Assembly: GCA_947501805.1 (NCBI GenBank)
Contig: CANMXJ010000003.1
Coordinates: forward strand, 124,001-188,000
Length of the DNA: 64,000 bases
Source: an uncultured Sulfitobacter sp.
GTDB taxonomy: Bacteria > Pseudomonadota > Alphaproteobacteria > Rhodobacterales > Rhodobacteraceae
Reading direction: 5' to 3'
This document shows positions 17,467 through 25,621 of the stretch, in pieces. Position 1 is the first letter of the stretch. The number at the start of each line of letters is the position of its first letter. Made by a program: the position numbers and the translations under genes. The notes under the pieces were generated by a model. The model made no database searches and was not told where the DNA came from. It saw nothing but the letters and a program-made list of their open reading frames with translations.

Positions 17467-18170
17467 CGCATTGCCATCTTAACATACCGCAACAACTCCA
17501 CGTCATCCTGATTGGTTTCCAACAACATCTTCCGCATTTCAGGCGATATGGAATTGGCGCCGTTCTGACGAGAGGTATTTGCCACCACAGGCTGCCATGA
17601 AAACGAGGGAAAATGAGGCTTCAGACGGCTGCCTAACCTGTCCATGGTATTATCAAAGTCGGACACGAAACCCAAAACACCACGATGCATCAAAACCGTT
17701 GCCGCGTGACAGGCACGGGCGAGTTCGCCTCCTGGAATTTCAGGGGCAAGGTCGGCCAACCGGCTTGTTTGAAAGTTCTGGCATTGTCTATCTCCCGCAA
17801 TGGACTGACGGGCATGCACATAGCCGGCAAATCCGTTTTGCCGCGCCAGTAACGCGCCCCGTGTGTTGGCATCCTGTACCCGTTCAAACCGGTAGGCGGA
17901 GGCAATACGATCCACGGGATCGCGCAACAACACGATTGGAATGAGTTGCACACCCTTCATCTGCGGCAAGGGTCCGCGAATGGTATGGGACGAAAACGCA
18001 ACGGCCTGCGGATTGGCATTGATCAATTGTTCAAGATCGTTTGTGTTTTCAAATCCTTCGCTCTTGAACTCAGCGCTGATCCACTTGGTCTTGAAGTTTT
18101 GCTGAAGGATGTGATCGACTGACGTGCCAGCATTTTTGAAAAGATGATTGTGCAAGACGATATGGCGCAT
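17418..18170 (-). CDS. Sulfotransferase-family-like protein
   Basis: A 250-residue protein starting RHIVLHNHLFKNAGTSVDHI, which matches the 5'-PSB-like loop (HxPKxAGTS) of sulfotransferase family 2 / heparan-sulfate 2-O-sulfotransferase-like proteins. LLRDPVDRIASAYRFERVQ is the 3'-phosphate-binding region. Asn replaces the usual Pro of the HIPKNAGT form, with Lys retained (FKNAGTS). The last codons overlap the convergent sulfotransferase by 49 bases, and the C-terminal 16 residues look unconserved. It follows the giant glycosyltransferase by 18 bases on the same strand, so sulfation of the glycan is the likely role. Confidence 0.78.
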   Translation of the reverse strand: MRHIVLHNHLFKNAGTSVDHILQQNFKTKWISAEFKSEGFENTNDLEQLINANPQAVAFSSHTIRGPLPQMKGVQLIPIVLLRDPVDRIASAYRFERVQDANTRGALLARQNGFAGYVHARQSIAGDRQCQNFQTSRLADLAPEIPGGELARACHAATVLMHRGVLGFVSDFDNTMDRLGSRLKPHFPSFSWQPVVANTSRQNGANSISPEMRKMLLETNQDDVELLRYVKMAMRQASTRAEAAHVTGMV

Positions 18171-18188
18171 GGATTTTTCCGGATCAAA

Positions 18189-21100
18189 TTAGGGGCGGGA
18201 GCCAAACATGTCAGCGGCTTCGAACGCGGCGCGCATCAAGTCGCGTCCACGCTTGAACGAAAACGAACTGTGCATATAGCCGCGCGCATTTTGCGACATG
18301 GATTCCCACAAAGCATCGTCTCGACCGAGTAAGCCGATGGCGTTTACCCAGTCTTCAGGAGTCTCAGCGATAAAGCAATCGTGCCCCGACCTAAGCCCGA
18401 TCCCTTCGGCGGCGATGGGGCTGATCACGCAGGGAATTCCATGAGCCAATGCGCTTAGAACTTTGCCTTTGATACCCGCACCTGACAACAGCGGAGCGAC
18501 AAAGACGCGGTGCACTGAATAAGCGTCGCTCGCTTGTTCGACATAACCGTGAGGTAAAATATGGTCGCTTATAAGGGCGCGAATATCATCGCCCATGCCC
18601 GATCCGTAAATCGTAAGCTGTGTCTCAGGGTCGATCGCAACCAACGCCGGTATCACATTGCGGGCGAACCAATGGACGCCTTCGGCGTTGGGATGATGGC
18701 GAAAGCTTCCCAAAAATGACAGACCCTTGCGAGTCGCTGCAGATGGGATTTCCGTCGGAACATTCACTACCCAAGGGCAACGAACAACGTTTGATTGCCC
18801 GTCTGTATAGGCTTGGATAACTGAATGCTCGACCTCATTGTAGGACAAGACGACATCGACATTCTTGATAACTTCGATTTCTTCCGTTCGGGTCTGGCGG
18901 GCACGGTCAAGCTTGCCGACATCGCCCTCGCTCTTGGCAGCGCGCAACTCTCGCAAGAAATGAAGGTCCGCATTATTGAACAATACGCGCGCATTTGGTG
19001 CCTGACGACGGATCTGTGCCAGCACATTTTGCGCCACGTAATATCGCGTGATGTAGAAGGCATCGAAATCAGCGGCGTGCTGGTCAAGGAATTCACCAGC
19101 GTTCATGTAGAACGGAGCGTAAATGACTTCCACGCCGGATTTTTGCAGATCCTCGGTGTATTTCCCCAAATGCGCCATGTTTGTCGAGATGAAGGTGACC
19201 TTGTAGCCCAGCGATTGCACCAGCTTCATTTCCTGCAATGCGGCATATGACCCTGCATCCTTGTCCGCGCGCGGCGGGGCATAATCAATAAAAAGGACTC
19301 GTCCGATAATCCCGCGGTCCTTTTCAAGATCAGGCTCAAATCCTTCAGAGCCATGAGATGCAAACGTGCCCGCCCACCGGCGTTTGAATTTGGGGCGGTT
19401 GACCTCTTGATACTTTTTGAAACCGGTTGAGGTATCTGTGCCGGACGTCATCCCTTCAAAATGATACACAACGGAAGATGGAATGAACCAGGTTGTGTAG
19501 CCTGCTGCCCGAACCTTGAAGGCCAGATCGGTATCTTCAAAGTACATGGGTTCAAGGTAGGCGGACAATCCGTCGATTTCTTTCCACACCGACGCAGGAG
19601 CAAGCAATGCCGCGCCAGATAGGTAGTCGGCTTGGCGTGCATAACTGAAACGGGGGTCATTTGGGTTTTCCCGATTGCCATAATTCCAAGGATTTCCTGA
19701 CCCCCAGACAATGCCGCCCGCATCCTGCAAATCGCCATTGGGATACAGCAGTTTTGATCCGACAAGCCCCACATTATCAAAGCGGGAAAACCCGGCGAGC
19801 AATTCATCAAGCCAACCGGCGGTGACTTCAACATCGTTGTTCAGCAAGGCGAAGTATCTACCGCGCGCACGTTGCGCACCGGCGTTGCACGCACGAATAA
19901 AGCGTTGTGCAACAGGGTGACGGACAACTGTAATTCCGGTCACGATATCTTCAAGGTTCTGGGTTTCATCTGTGGAGGCGTCGTCAACGATAATGACTTC
20001 AAAAGAAGCGTTATTGTGTCCAAGCAAGAGAGAGCAAAGCGCCAGATATGTCAGATCGATATTATTGTGTACGGGAATGATAACGGAGACATCGGGATTT
20101 TCAATTGTTGGAAAGTGCAGTGGTTTGCGCTGTACATTTTCGTGCCCCCCTTCAAGTGTGATAAGTGCGTGGGTCAATTGAGCATGATCCGTTTCCGGTC
20201 CTGCTGCGCCCAGAACGGCTTTTAACGCTGCGTAGCGATGGGAGGTTTGAGGCAGGAGGGCATTGGGGAAGGGTGCCGCAGATTCACGGCGCATGACGTC
20301 TTCGGGCGTGACGATGTAAGGCATCAATTGATGATGCTCGAACAAAACAATAGAACCCGATTTGTCCTTGAGAGACAGGTGTCGAACATGCCCGTTCAGG
20401 AAGCGTGACGGCAGTCTAATTACATTGTCACCCGCAACGATATTGATGGGTTTTACATATTGTCCGTCGATCATGAGGACCATTTCAATGTCTTGACAGG
20501 CTTCGCAGATTAATGTGTGACCGTAGTTTTCGCGCACGGAAAAACCCGGTTTCGACATTGGCGTAACTGGAAAAACGTGTTTGCCCATTTGCACTTGCAG
20601 GTCTTGGCCCGGGGCAAGAGCATTGGGAAGGGGCGCACTGAGCCATTCCCCGTCAGACACATCGGTTTCGCCATAGATCCATTCAGGCTCGATGATCAAC
20701 GTGTCGGTTTTGTCGGCATCTGTAACTCGCACGTCCGCGAGGAACAGAAACGGTTCCAAGCCCTTTTCGTCAGGCAGATGCTTGCGATACTCAATTTCGA
20801 GCGAAACATCGCAGCTTTGGAAATGGGCAGGTATTTCTTGCGTGACCTTGGCATATCCACTGCGCAATATGCCACCGGAGTGTCTTGTATCGAACGGCAG
20901 AAAATGGCGCTCTTCCTGCAGGGTTGTAGGGTCATGGAAGATGAGGCAAAGGCTGGCGGCGGCCCGATGCGCTGCAAGGTTTGCCTGAAAAACCATGCCA
21001 TCCTGTACTCTGGGGATGCTGATTTGAGTCCCAAGGAAAATCTGGCAAGGTGACTCATACCGATTGATCATAACTTGAATGGTCTTGCTGCCCGCGAGCG

Positions 21101-21383
21101 TCCAATCGCGCAAATGATTGACCCAGCAGGCATAAACTTCTCCCGGCACGGTTTCCGCTGGAAGGGAATGTGAAGTGCTTGCCAGTGTATCGGTTTCGAG
21201 AACGTGGGTTTTTGCACGTTTCAGGATTGGTGCTGGATTTTCATTGCATGCCTCAAACGGAGACAGGGCATCCCCAAGCCGGATCTCCATGGAAGGCATG
21301 GTTGAAGTCTTTTCTACATTTCCGAAAACGGTACCATCCAGCATGACAAGGCAACGTAAATCAGACATAAAATCCAATGACAT
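18189..21383 (-). CDS. Giant multidomain glycosyltransferase (GT2 plus GT4-like)
   Basis: A 1064-residue cytosolic protein in three parts. Residues 1-425 are beta-rich and unrecognised, with no membrane segment. Residues 428-660 are a GT2 domain: VSVIIPVHNNIDLTYLAL, VDDASTDETQ, LLNNDVEVTAGW (DxD-type site) and MYFEDTDLAFKVRAAGY. Residues 690-1050 are a GT-B (GT4/GT1-like) domain with LSFLGSFRHHPNAEGVHWFA, LTIYGSG, and APLLSGAGIKGKVLSALAHG. It probably adds two sugars in sequence to a capsule or O-chain. ATG at 21383 has AGGGG upstream. The intergenic space before it carries a CtrA-like site and a TAACC/GGTTA palindrome. Confidence 0.85.
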   Translation of the reverse strand: MSLDFMSDLRCLVMLDGTVFGNVEKTSTMPSMEIRLGDALSPFEACNENPAPILKRAKTHVLETDTLASTSHSLPAETVPGEVYACWVNHLRDWTLAGSKTIQVMINRYESPCQIFLGTQISIPRVQDGMVFQANLAAHRAAASLCLIFHDPTTLQEERHFLPFDTRHSGGILRSGYAKVTQEIPAHFQSCDVSLEIEYRKHLPDEKGLEPFLFLADVRVTDADKTDTLIIEPEWIYGETDVSDGEWLSAPLPNALAPGQDLQVQMGKHVFPVTPMSKPGFSVRENYGHTLICEACQDIEMVLMIDGQYVKPINIVAGDNVIRLPSRFLNGHVRHLSLKDKSGSIVLFEHHQLMPYIVTPEDVMRRESAAPFPNALLPQTSHRYAALKAVLGAAGPETDHAQLTHALITLEGGHENVQRKPLHFPTIENPDVSVIIPVHNNIDLTYLALCSLLLGHNNASFEVIIVDDASTDETQNLEDIVTGITVVRHPVAQRFIRACNAGAQRARGRYFALLNNDVEVTAGWLDELLAGFSRFDNVGLVGSKLLYPNGDLQDAGGIVWGSGNPWNYGNRENPNDPRFSYARQADYLSGAALLAPASVWKEIDGLSAYLEPMYFEDTDLAFKVRAAGYTTWFIPSSVVYHFEGMTSGTDTSTGFKKYQEVNRPKFKRRWAGTFASHGSEGFEPDLEKDRGIIGRVLFIDYAPPRADKDAGSYAALQEMKLVQSLGYKVTFISTNMAHLGKYTEDLQKSGVEVIYAPFYMNAGEFLDQHAADFDAFYITRYYVAQNVLAQIRRQAPNARVLFNNADLHFLRELRAAKSEGDVGKLDRARQTRTEEIEVIKNVDVVLSYNEVEHSVIQAYTDGQSNVVRCPWVVNVPTEIPSAATRKGLSFLGSFRHHPNAEGVHWFARNVIPALVAIDPETQLTIYGSGMGDDIRALISDHILPHGYVEQASDAYSVHRVFVAPLLSGAGIKGKVLSALAHGIPCVISPIAAEGIGLRSGHDCFIAETPEDWVNAIGLLGRDDALWESMSQNARGYMHSSFSFKRGRDLMRAAFEAADMFGSRP

Positions 21384-21421
21384 CTCGGCTAACCCCTAAC
21401 TTTTGCGCAAGCGTAATTCTG

Positions 21422-21434
21422 TAACCAAGGGTTA
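21422..21434. promoter_or_regulatory. TAACC-N3-GGTTA palindrome
   Basis: TAACC (21422-21426), AAG, GGTTA (21430-21434), 38 bases upstream of the giant glycosyltransferase start. Nearly the same palindrome, TAACCAAGGTTA, occurs at 22309-22320 on the other side of kpsM. The recurrence suggests a shared regulator, unidentified. Confidence 0.4.
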
Positions 21435-21451
21435 ATACCGCATAGATTGTA

Positions 21452-21466
21452 TTAAATTTGCGTTAA
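21452..21466. promoter_or_regulatory. TTAA-N7-TTAA, CtrA-like binding site
   Basis: TTAA (21452-21455), seven bases, TTAA (21463-21466). This equals the core of the CtrA recognition sequence known from Caulobacter and Rhodobacterales. It lies about 70 bases upstream of the leftward giant glycosyltransferase gene, a good distance for activation. One site in AT-rich DNA may be chance. Confidence 0.4.
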
Positions 21467-21483
21467 TTTTGATTTAGAAAGGG

Positions 21484-22293
21484 TTACTTATCCAGAATGT
21501 CGCGGTGGTAGCGGTACAAAAGGAACAAGCCGGCCATCGTTGTTAGCGCTGCAATGGCAAGCGGGTAGGCGATTGAAATATAGGTCGGCTGATAAAACGG
21601 GTAAAACCCATCCCTCATGATACCTGCAATATGCACGATTGGATTGAACCAAAGATAGTCGGAATACGGCTGTGGGACGCTTTCAAAGATGAAAAACACA
21701 CAAGAGATTAAGAACAAAGGGCGATTCAGGATCGCCCATGCGGTGTTCCAGATCGGATAGGCGAGCGTCAGAAAACTGTTGAGCGTGCCGATTCCTATCG
21801 CCAGCGCTACCGTCAGCGCGTAGGCCAGCCCGATTTTTGAGTAATCCAGCGTCGTGGTTGGTTTGAGAAAGATCAGGATAAAGCCGAGCACGATAAAATG
21901 AACCATCATTTGCGTGAGAAAATTCAGGATCAGACGTGCGATCAGCGCATCAAGGAAAGTGATCCGTGGATACGTCAGCAGCGCGCGGCTGAACTGAATC
22001 GTCTGCGCCAGCTTTGTTGAAATGTCGGAATACATCATCAAAGGCAGAATGCCCGCCGCATAAAAAAGCGCAAAGCTGGTACCAAGTGGGGGTGTCCGAA
22101 AACCCACCGAAAAGACGAGCGTCAGCAATGTGATACCGGCCGCCGGTTCAAGAATTGCCCAGACATATCCACCCGGGGACCGTCCATAAGTTGTAATGAT
22201 CTCGCGCAGAATCAGCGCGCCAATTGCCCGAGGTGTTGCAAAAGGGGCGGCACGCGGTCGAAGTCCGGCTGGCAAATCTGGAGGGGCAGACAC
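21484..22293 (-). CDS. kpsM: Capsule polysaccharide ABC export permease (KpsM/Wzm type)
   Basis: A 269-residue ABC-2 type permease with six hydrophobic segments. ALILREIITTYGRSPGGYVW near residue 27 is the cytoplasmic start of KpsM/RkpT proteins, and the C-terminal YWFNPIVHIAG-like block (LWFNPIVHIAGIMRDGFYP) is also typical. With KpsT it moves lipid-linked polysaccharide across the inner membrane. The start is a GTG at 22293 with GAGG upstream. It is transcribed away from kpsE and kpsT, a split arrangement with an 86-base divergent promoter region. Confidence 0.92.
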   Translation of the reverse strand: MSAPPDLPAGLRPRAAPFATPRAIGALILREIITTYGRSPGGYVWAILEPAAGITLLTLVFSVGFRTPPLGTSFALFYAAGILPLMMYSDISTKLAQTIQFSRALLTYPRITFLDALIARLILNFLTQMMVHFIVLGFILIFLKPTTTLDYSKIGLAYALTVALAIGIGTLNSFLTLAYPIWNTAWAILNRPLFLISCVFFIFESVPQPYSDYLWFNPIVHIAGIMRDGFYPFYQPTYISIAYPLAIAALTTMAGLFLLYRYHRDILDK

Positions 22294-22308
22294 GGGTAAC
22301 CTCTTTGA

Positions 22309-22335
22309 TAACCAAGGTTACTAAAAATTAACCTT
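22309..22335. promoter_or_regulatory. Nested TAACC/GGTTA palindromes between kpsM and kpsE
   Basis: TAACCAAGGTTA (22309-22320) is a perfect palindrome with a 2-base centre. Its right arm can also pair as AAGGTTA (22314-22320) with TAACCTT (22329-22335). The site sits 15 bases before the kpsM start and about 45 bases before kpsE, so a bound protein could control both. It matches the palindrome at 21422-21434. Confidence 0.42.
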
Positions 22336-22379
22336 CCTCAGCATAGTCTTTCATAAATACAACTAAAAAGTTAACGAGC

Positions 22380-23696
22380 ATGCCGGACAGCACATCAGAC
22401 AATGCGAACGCCGTCGGCAAAATCCGGCATTTGAAAGCACCACAGCCCATGGAACGCGGTGATACCGCGCCGCCACCTATTCAGGCGCGTGCGGTTCCTG
22501 ATCCAAGTTTGGACGAGCCCGCCCCGCCACAAAAGCCCAGCCCCCATATCCCGCAGTTTGATATCAAACCGCCAGCGCGCCCGGCCAGACCACGACGGCG
22601 TCATCGGCTTTTGTTCCTGAGCTTCATGTTTGTTGTCGTCGCGCCAGTGTTCTTTGCGGGATACTATCTTTGGACACATGCGGCGGATCAGTACGCCTCG
22701 CGTGTTGCTTTTTCTGTTCGCACCGAAGAACAGACCTCAGCCATAGAATTGCTGGGTGGCATTACTGAATTGTCCGGTTCCAGCTCCTCTGATACCGACA
22801 TTTTGTTTGCGTATCTATCGAGTCAGGAACTTGTGTCACGCGTCGATGCACAGGTCGATTTGCGCGCAGTTTGGTCGAGGGTAAGTACACGACAAGACCC
22901 GGTTTTTTCCTTTGATCCTTCGGGTACAATTGAGGATCTACAGGAGCATTGGAACCGAAAGATTTCAATCGTTTATGACAGCAGCACAGGTTTGATTGAT
23001 CTGGAGGTTTTGGCATTTGATCCACAGGATGCATTGCGTGTGGCACAGTCCGTGCTGGATGAATGCGCGGCCATGATCAACAGCCTGTCACGGATTGCTC
23101 AAGAGGATTCGATACGCTTCACGCGGGAGGAATTGTCCAATGCGGTTGAGCGGCTGAAGTCAGCGCGACGCACCTTGACGCAGTTCCGCAACCGGACACA
23201 GATTGTAGACCCCAGCATTGATACGCAAAACCAGATGGGCTTGTTGGTGACACTGCAAACACAACTTGCGGACGCGTTGATCGAATCTGATTTGCTGCAA
23301 GATACAACACGCGAAAACGACCCACGCATTACGCAGGCAAAGCGGCGCATCGAAGTGATCATGGCGCGGATATCGTCGGAGCGGCGCAATCTCGGACTTG
23401 GTGAAGAGGGCGAAAGCGGAGACGCATTCGCGAATCTGGTGGGAGAGTACGAGGGTCTGATCGTTGATCGTGAATTTGCTGAAACAGCTTACACTGCATC
23501 TTTGGCCGCGCATGACGCGGCATTGGCAGAGGTTCGCAAGAAAAGCAGGTATCTGGCCGCGCATGTCAAACCAACTTTGGCGGAAAAAGCGCAATTTCCC
23601 AAGCGGGAGAAAATCTTGGCTTTGCTGGCGCTCTTTTGCTTTTTCGCCTGGTCTATTCTGTGTCTGGTTTATTACTCGCTTCGTGATCGGAGCTAG
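22380..23696 (+). CDS. kpsE: Capsule export inner-membrane protein (KpsE type)
   Basis: A 438-residue polysaccharide co-polymerase-like protein. A Pro/Ala/Arg-rich cytoplasmic N-terminus (residues 1-75) is followed by a membrane helix (about 77-98, LLFLSFMFVVVAPVFFAG), a long periplasmic coiled-coil region (IARISSERR and heptads in 240-390) and a second helix near the C-terminus (LALLALFCFFAWSILCLV). It bridges the KpsMT transporter and the outer-membrane exporter. Its stop lies 7 bases before the kpsT start. No KpsD gene is visible in the window. Confidence 0.9.
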   Translation: MPDSTSDNANAVGKIRHLKAPQPMERGDTAPPPIQARAVPDPSLDEPAPPQKPSPHIPQFDIKPPARPARPRRRHRLLFLSFMFVVVAPVFFAGYYLWTHAADQYASRVAFSVRTEEQTSAIELLGGITELSGSSSSDTDILFAYLSSQELVSRVDAQVDLRAVWSRVSTRQDPVFSFDPSGTIEDLQEHWNRKISIVYDSSTGLIDLEVLAFDPQDALRVAQSVLDECAAMINSLSRIAQEDSIRFTREELSNAVERLKSARRTLTQFRNRTQIVDPSIDTQNQMGLLVTLQTQLADALIESDLLQDTTRENDPRITQAKRRIEVIMARISSERRNLGLGEEGESGDAFANLVGEYEGLIVDREFAETAYTASLAAHDAALAEVRKKSRYLAAHVKPTLAEKAQFPKREKILALLALFCFFAWSILCLVYYSLRDRS

Positions 23697-23703
23697 GGCG
23701 GAG

Positions 23704-24372
23704 GTGATATATCTGGATAATCTAACCAAACACTTTCCAACCCGCGGCGGAAAACACACTATTGTTAAGGAATTGACGGCCACTTTCCCCACTGGTGCGA
23801 GCGTTGCTTTGTTGGGACGTAACGGGGCCGGGAAAAGTACATTGCTCAAATTGATTGCCGGAACAATTCGGCCTACATCCGGACGTGTGCTGTCGACTGG
23901 AACAATCTCGTATCCTGTGGGTTTTCAAGGGTCATTCCATCCCGATTTGACGGGGGTCCAGAATACCCGCTTTGTCGCAAGACTGTACGGGGTGGACAGT
24001 GATGGGTTGGTTGATTTCGTAGAAGATTTCGCCGAGCTTGGCGGGCATTTTCGAATGCCGCTACGCACCTACTCGGCTGGTATGAAGTCCCGGTTGTCGT
24101 TTGGTGTGTCGATGGGTATCCCTTTTGATACCTATCTTGTGGATGAAGTGACGTCCGTAGGTGACGGCGCTTTTCGGCACAAGAGCGTGCAGGTTTTTGA
24201 TCGTCGGAATGAAACGGCAGGTGCTATTGTCGTGACCCATTCTCCGCCGATGGTAAGGCGTTTGTGTAATATGGCGGCGGTACTGGAACGCGGTCATCTG
24301 CATTTTTACAATGATCTGGATGCTGCACTAGAACATCATGAATATAATCTGGCTTTACCTCCCGAGCGATAG
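23704..24372 (+). CDS. kpsT: Capsule export ABC ATPase (KpsT type)
   Basis: A 222-residue ATPase for KpsM. Walker A is GRNGAGKST, the signature region is the KpsT-like TYSAGMKSRLSFG, and Walker B is TYLVDEV. The start is a GTG at 23704 with GGGCGGAG before it; the open frame extends back to 23464 inside kpsE, but that part is an out-of-frame shadow of kpsE. Length and ends fit the family, so the 149-base antisense overlap with the convergent glycosyltransferase falls on conserved kpsT sequence. Confidence 0.93.
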   Translation: MIYLDNLTKHFPTRGGKHTIVKELTATFPTGASVALLGRNGAGKSTLLKLIAGTIRPTSGRVLSTGTISYPVGFQGSFHPDLTGVQNTRFVARLYGVDSDGLVDFVEDFAELGGHFRMPLRTYSAGMKSRLSFGVSMGIPFDTYLVDEVTSVGDGAFRHKSVQVFDRRNETAGAIVVTHSPPMVRRLCNMAAVLERGHLHFYNDLDAALEHHEYNLALPPER

Positions 24373-25621
24373 GCCTGTTCAGTACCGAACACACCAAAGC
24401 CCGCGCGTTACGCGCAAAGATGTCAGGAGACCAAGTTTCCAACCAGACGTGGCGAATGGCCTTACTAAGAAGTTCTTCATTGGCTTCAAAATGATCAAGA
24501 AGATCAACGATGCGTTCCGCCTCTTTTGCAAGATCCCTTGTGCTGAACAGCACGCCACAGGGGTGTTTCGAGATCAGATCGGTTGCACCGTCAAAGTTGC
24601 GCAAAATGATGGGAAGGCCGGCTTCAAAAGCCTCAAGCGCACCAATGGGAGTGCCCTCATAACGTGAGGTGAGCAGAAAAGCGTCTGCTTTTGATAAAGG
24701 TATTCGCGCATCTGGGACGGGACCGACGAAAGCGATCCTGTCAAATATATCTGGCGCAACGATCGAAGCGATATGGGTTTGAAAATCGCGATCATCAGTG
24801 CCCGGTCCACACAGAAGAAGTCGGAAATTCTCTGGGAGATGTGACAGCAATTGCGCAGCGACATCGTAGTCCTTTTGGCGCCCCGTGCGGCCGGTCATGA
24901 CAAGGATCTTGGTCATCGGGTTTCGCTGGCGTGTTAAGGGACGAAGATCGGAGCAATTCGGCAGGATATGGACCCGGTGGCGTGCAAGCCGAGTTGCCTT
25001 GGCGTCGCGCGCCATCCATCCAGCCATGCGATGATTGAGAAAAACCAGATTCTGTGTCGGGCAGGTTGCCACAAGAACTTTCTCAAGCCACCTGCAAATA
25101 GCATGCACAACGGGATGGTATCCGCGACCGTAGGGCAACCCATGGTGAGTAAATACAACCGGACAATCCGGTCGCCAAATGCGAAGTGCCATGAGTATTC
25201 GGCAAATGAGAACCAGCAACCTGGCATGAATCCAGATCAGGTCTGCTGGATTTCGTGACAGAGCGTTCATCAGGCCAGATACGCCATGCCAAAGATGAAC
25301 CGGAGAGAGCCTGTTGGTGAGGCCGCGCACGATCAGATGACGTACACCCGCTTGGTCCAAACCAGAATATCCACCCTGATCCCGATCACTGATAACGGTG
25401 ATAACTGCCTGATCTTTTAGGGCGGAGACCAGATGCAGGATGTGACGCGGCACACCCGACGGACGGCCATCACCACCGACTAATATCACGTGTGGCAAAG
25501 GTTCAGATGCGGCCAAGAGCTGCGGCCCCCCAAAAACCGAAAGTGGCAGCGCGCCCTTGTCTATAGGGACCCAAGGAACGAAGTGCTGAAACTCGTGAAA
25601 ACCCTTTCTTTCGCCGGGCAT
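24224..25621 (-). CDS. Glycosyltransferase family 4 protein
   Basis: A GT-B glycosyltransferase of up to 465 residues. HVILVGGDGRPSGVPRHILH is the N-terminal glycine-rich region, VMTGRTGRQKDYDVAAQLL opens the C-terminal domain, and LTSRYEGTPIGALEAFEAGLPI is the GT4 donor-site motif (E-x7-E). Start uncertain: ATG 25621 has GGAG upstream but lies inside the preceding gene; TTG at 25516 or 25498 would suit the family better. The last 49 codons run antisense through kpsT and look unconserved, so the natural protein may carry a random tail. Likely acts on the capsule glycan. Confidence 0.82.
   Translation of the reverse strand: MPGERKGFHEFQHFVPWVPIDKGALPLSVFGGPQLLAASEPLPHVILVGGDGRPSGVPRHILHLVSALKDQAVITVISDRDQGGYSGLDQAGVRHLIVRGLTNRLSPVHLWHGVSGLMNALSRNPADLIWIHARLLVLICRILMALRIWRPDCPVVFTHHGLPYGRGYHPVVHAICRWLEKVLVATCPTQNLVFLNHRMAGWMARDAKATRLARHRVHILPNCSDLRPLTRQRNPMTKILVMTGRTGRQKDYDVAAQLLSHLPENFRLLLCGPGTDDRDFQTHIASIVAPDIFDRIAFVGPVPDARIPLSKADAFLLTSRYEGTPIGALEAFEAGLPIILRNFDGATDLISKHPCGVLFSTRDLAKEAERIVDLLDHFEANEELLSKAIRHVWLETWSPDIFARNARALVCSVLNRPIAREVKPDYIHDVLVQHPDHCKNADDRVPVPPPYYTNALPSAENGSRQ

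Noticed and set aside
23464..23703. Upstream extension of the kpsT frame
   Set aside because: It lies inside kpsE in another frame; the GTG at 23704 has a ribosome-binding site and gives the family length.
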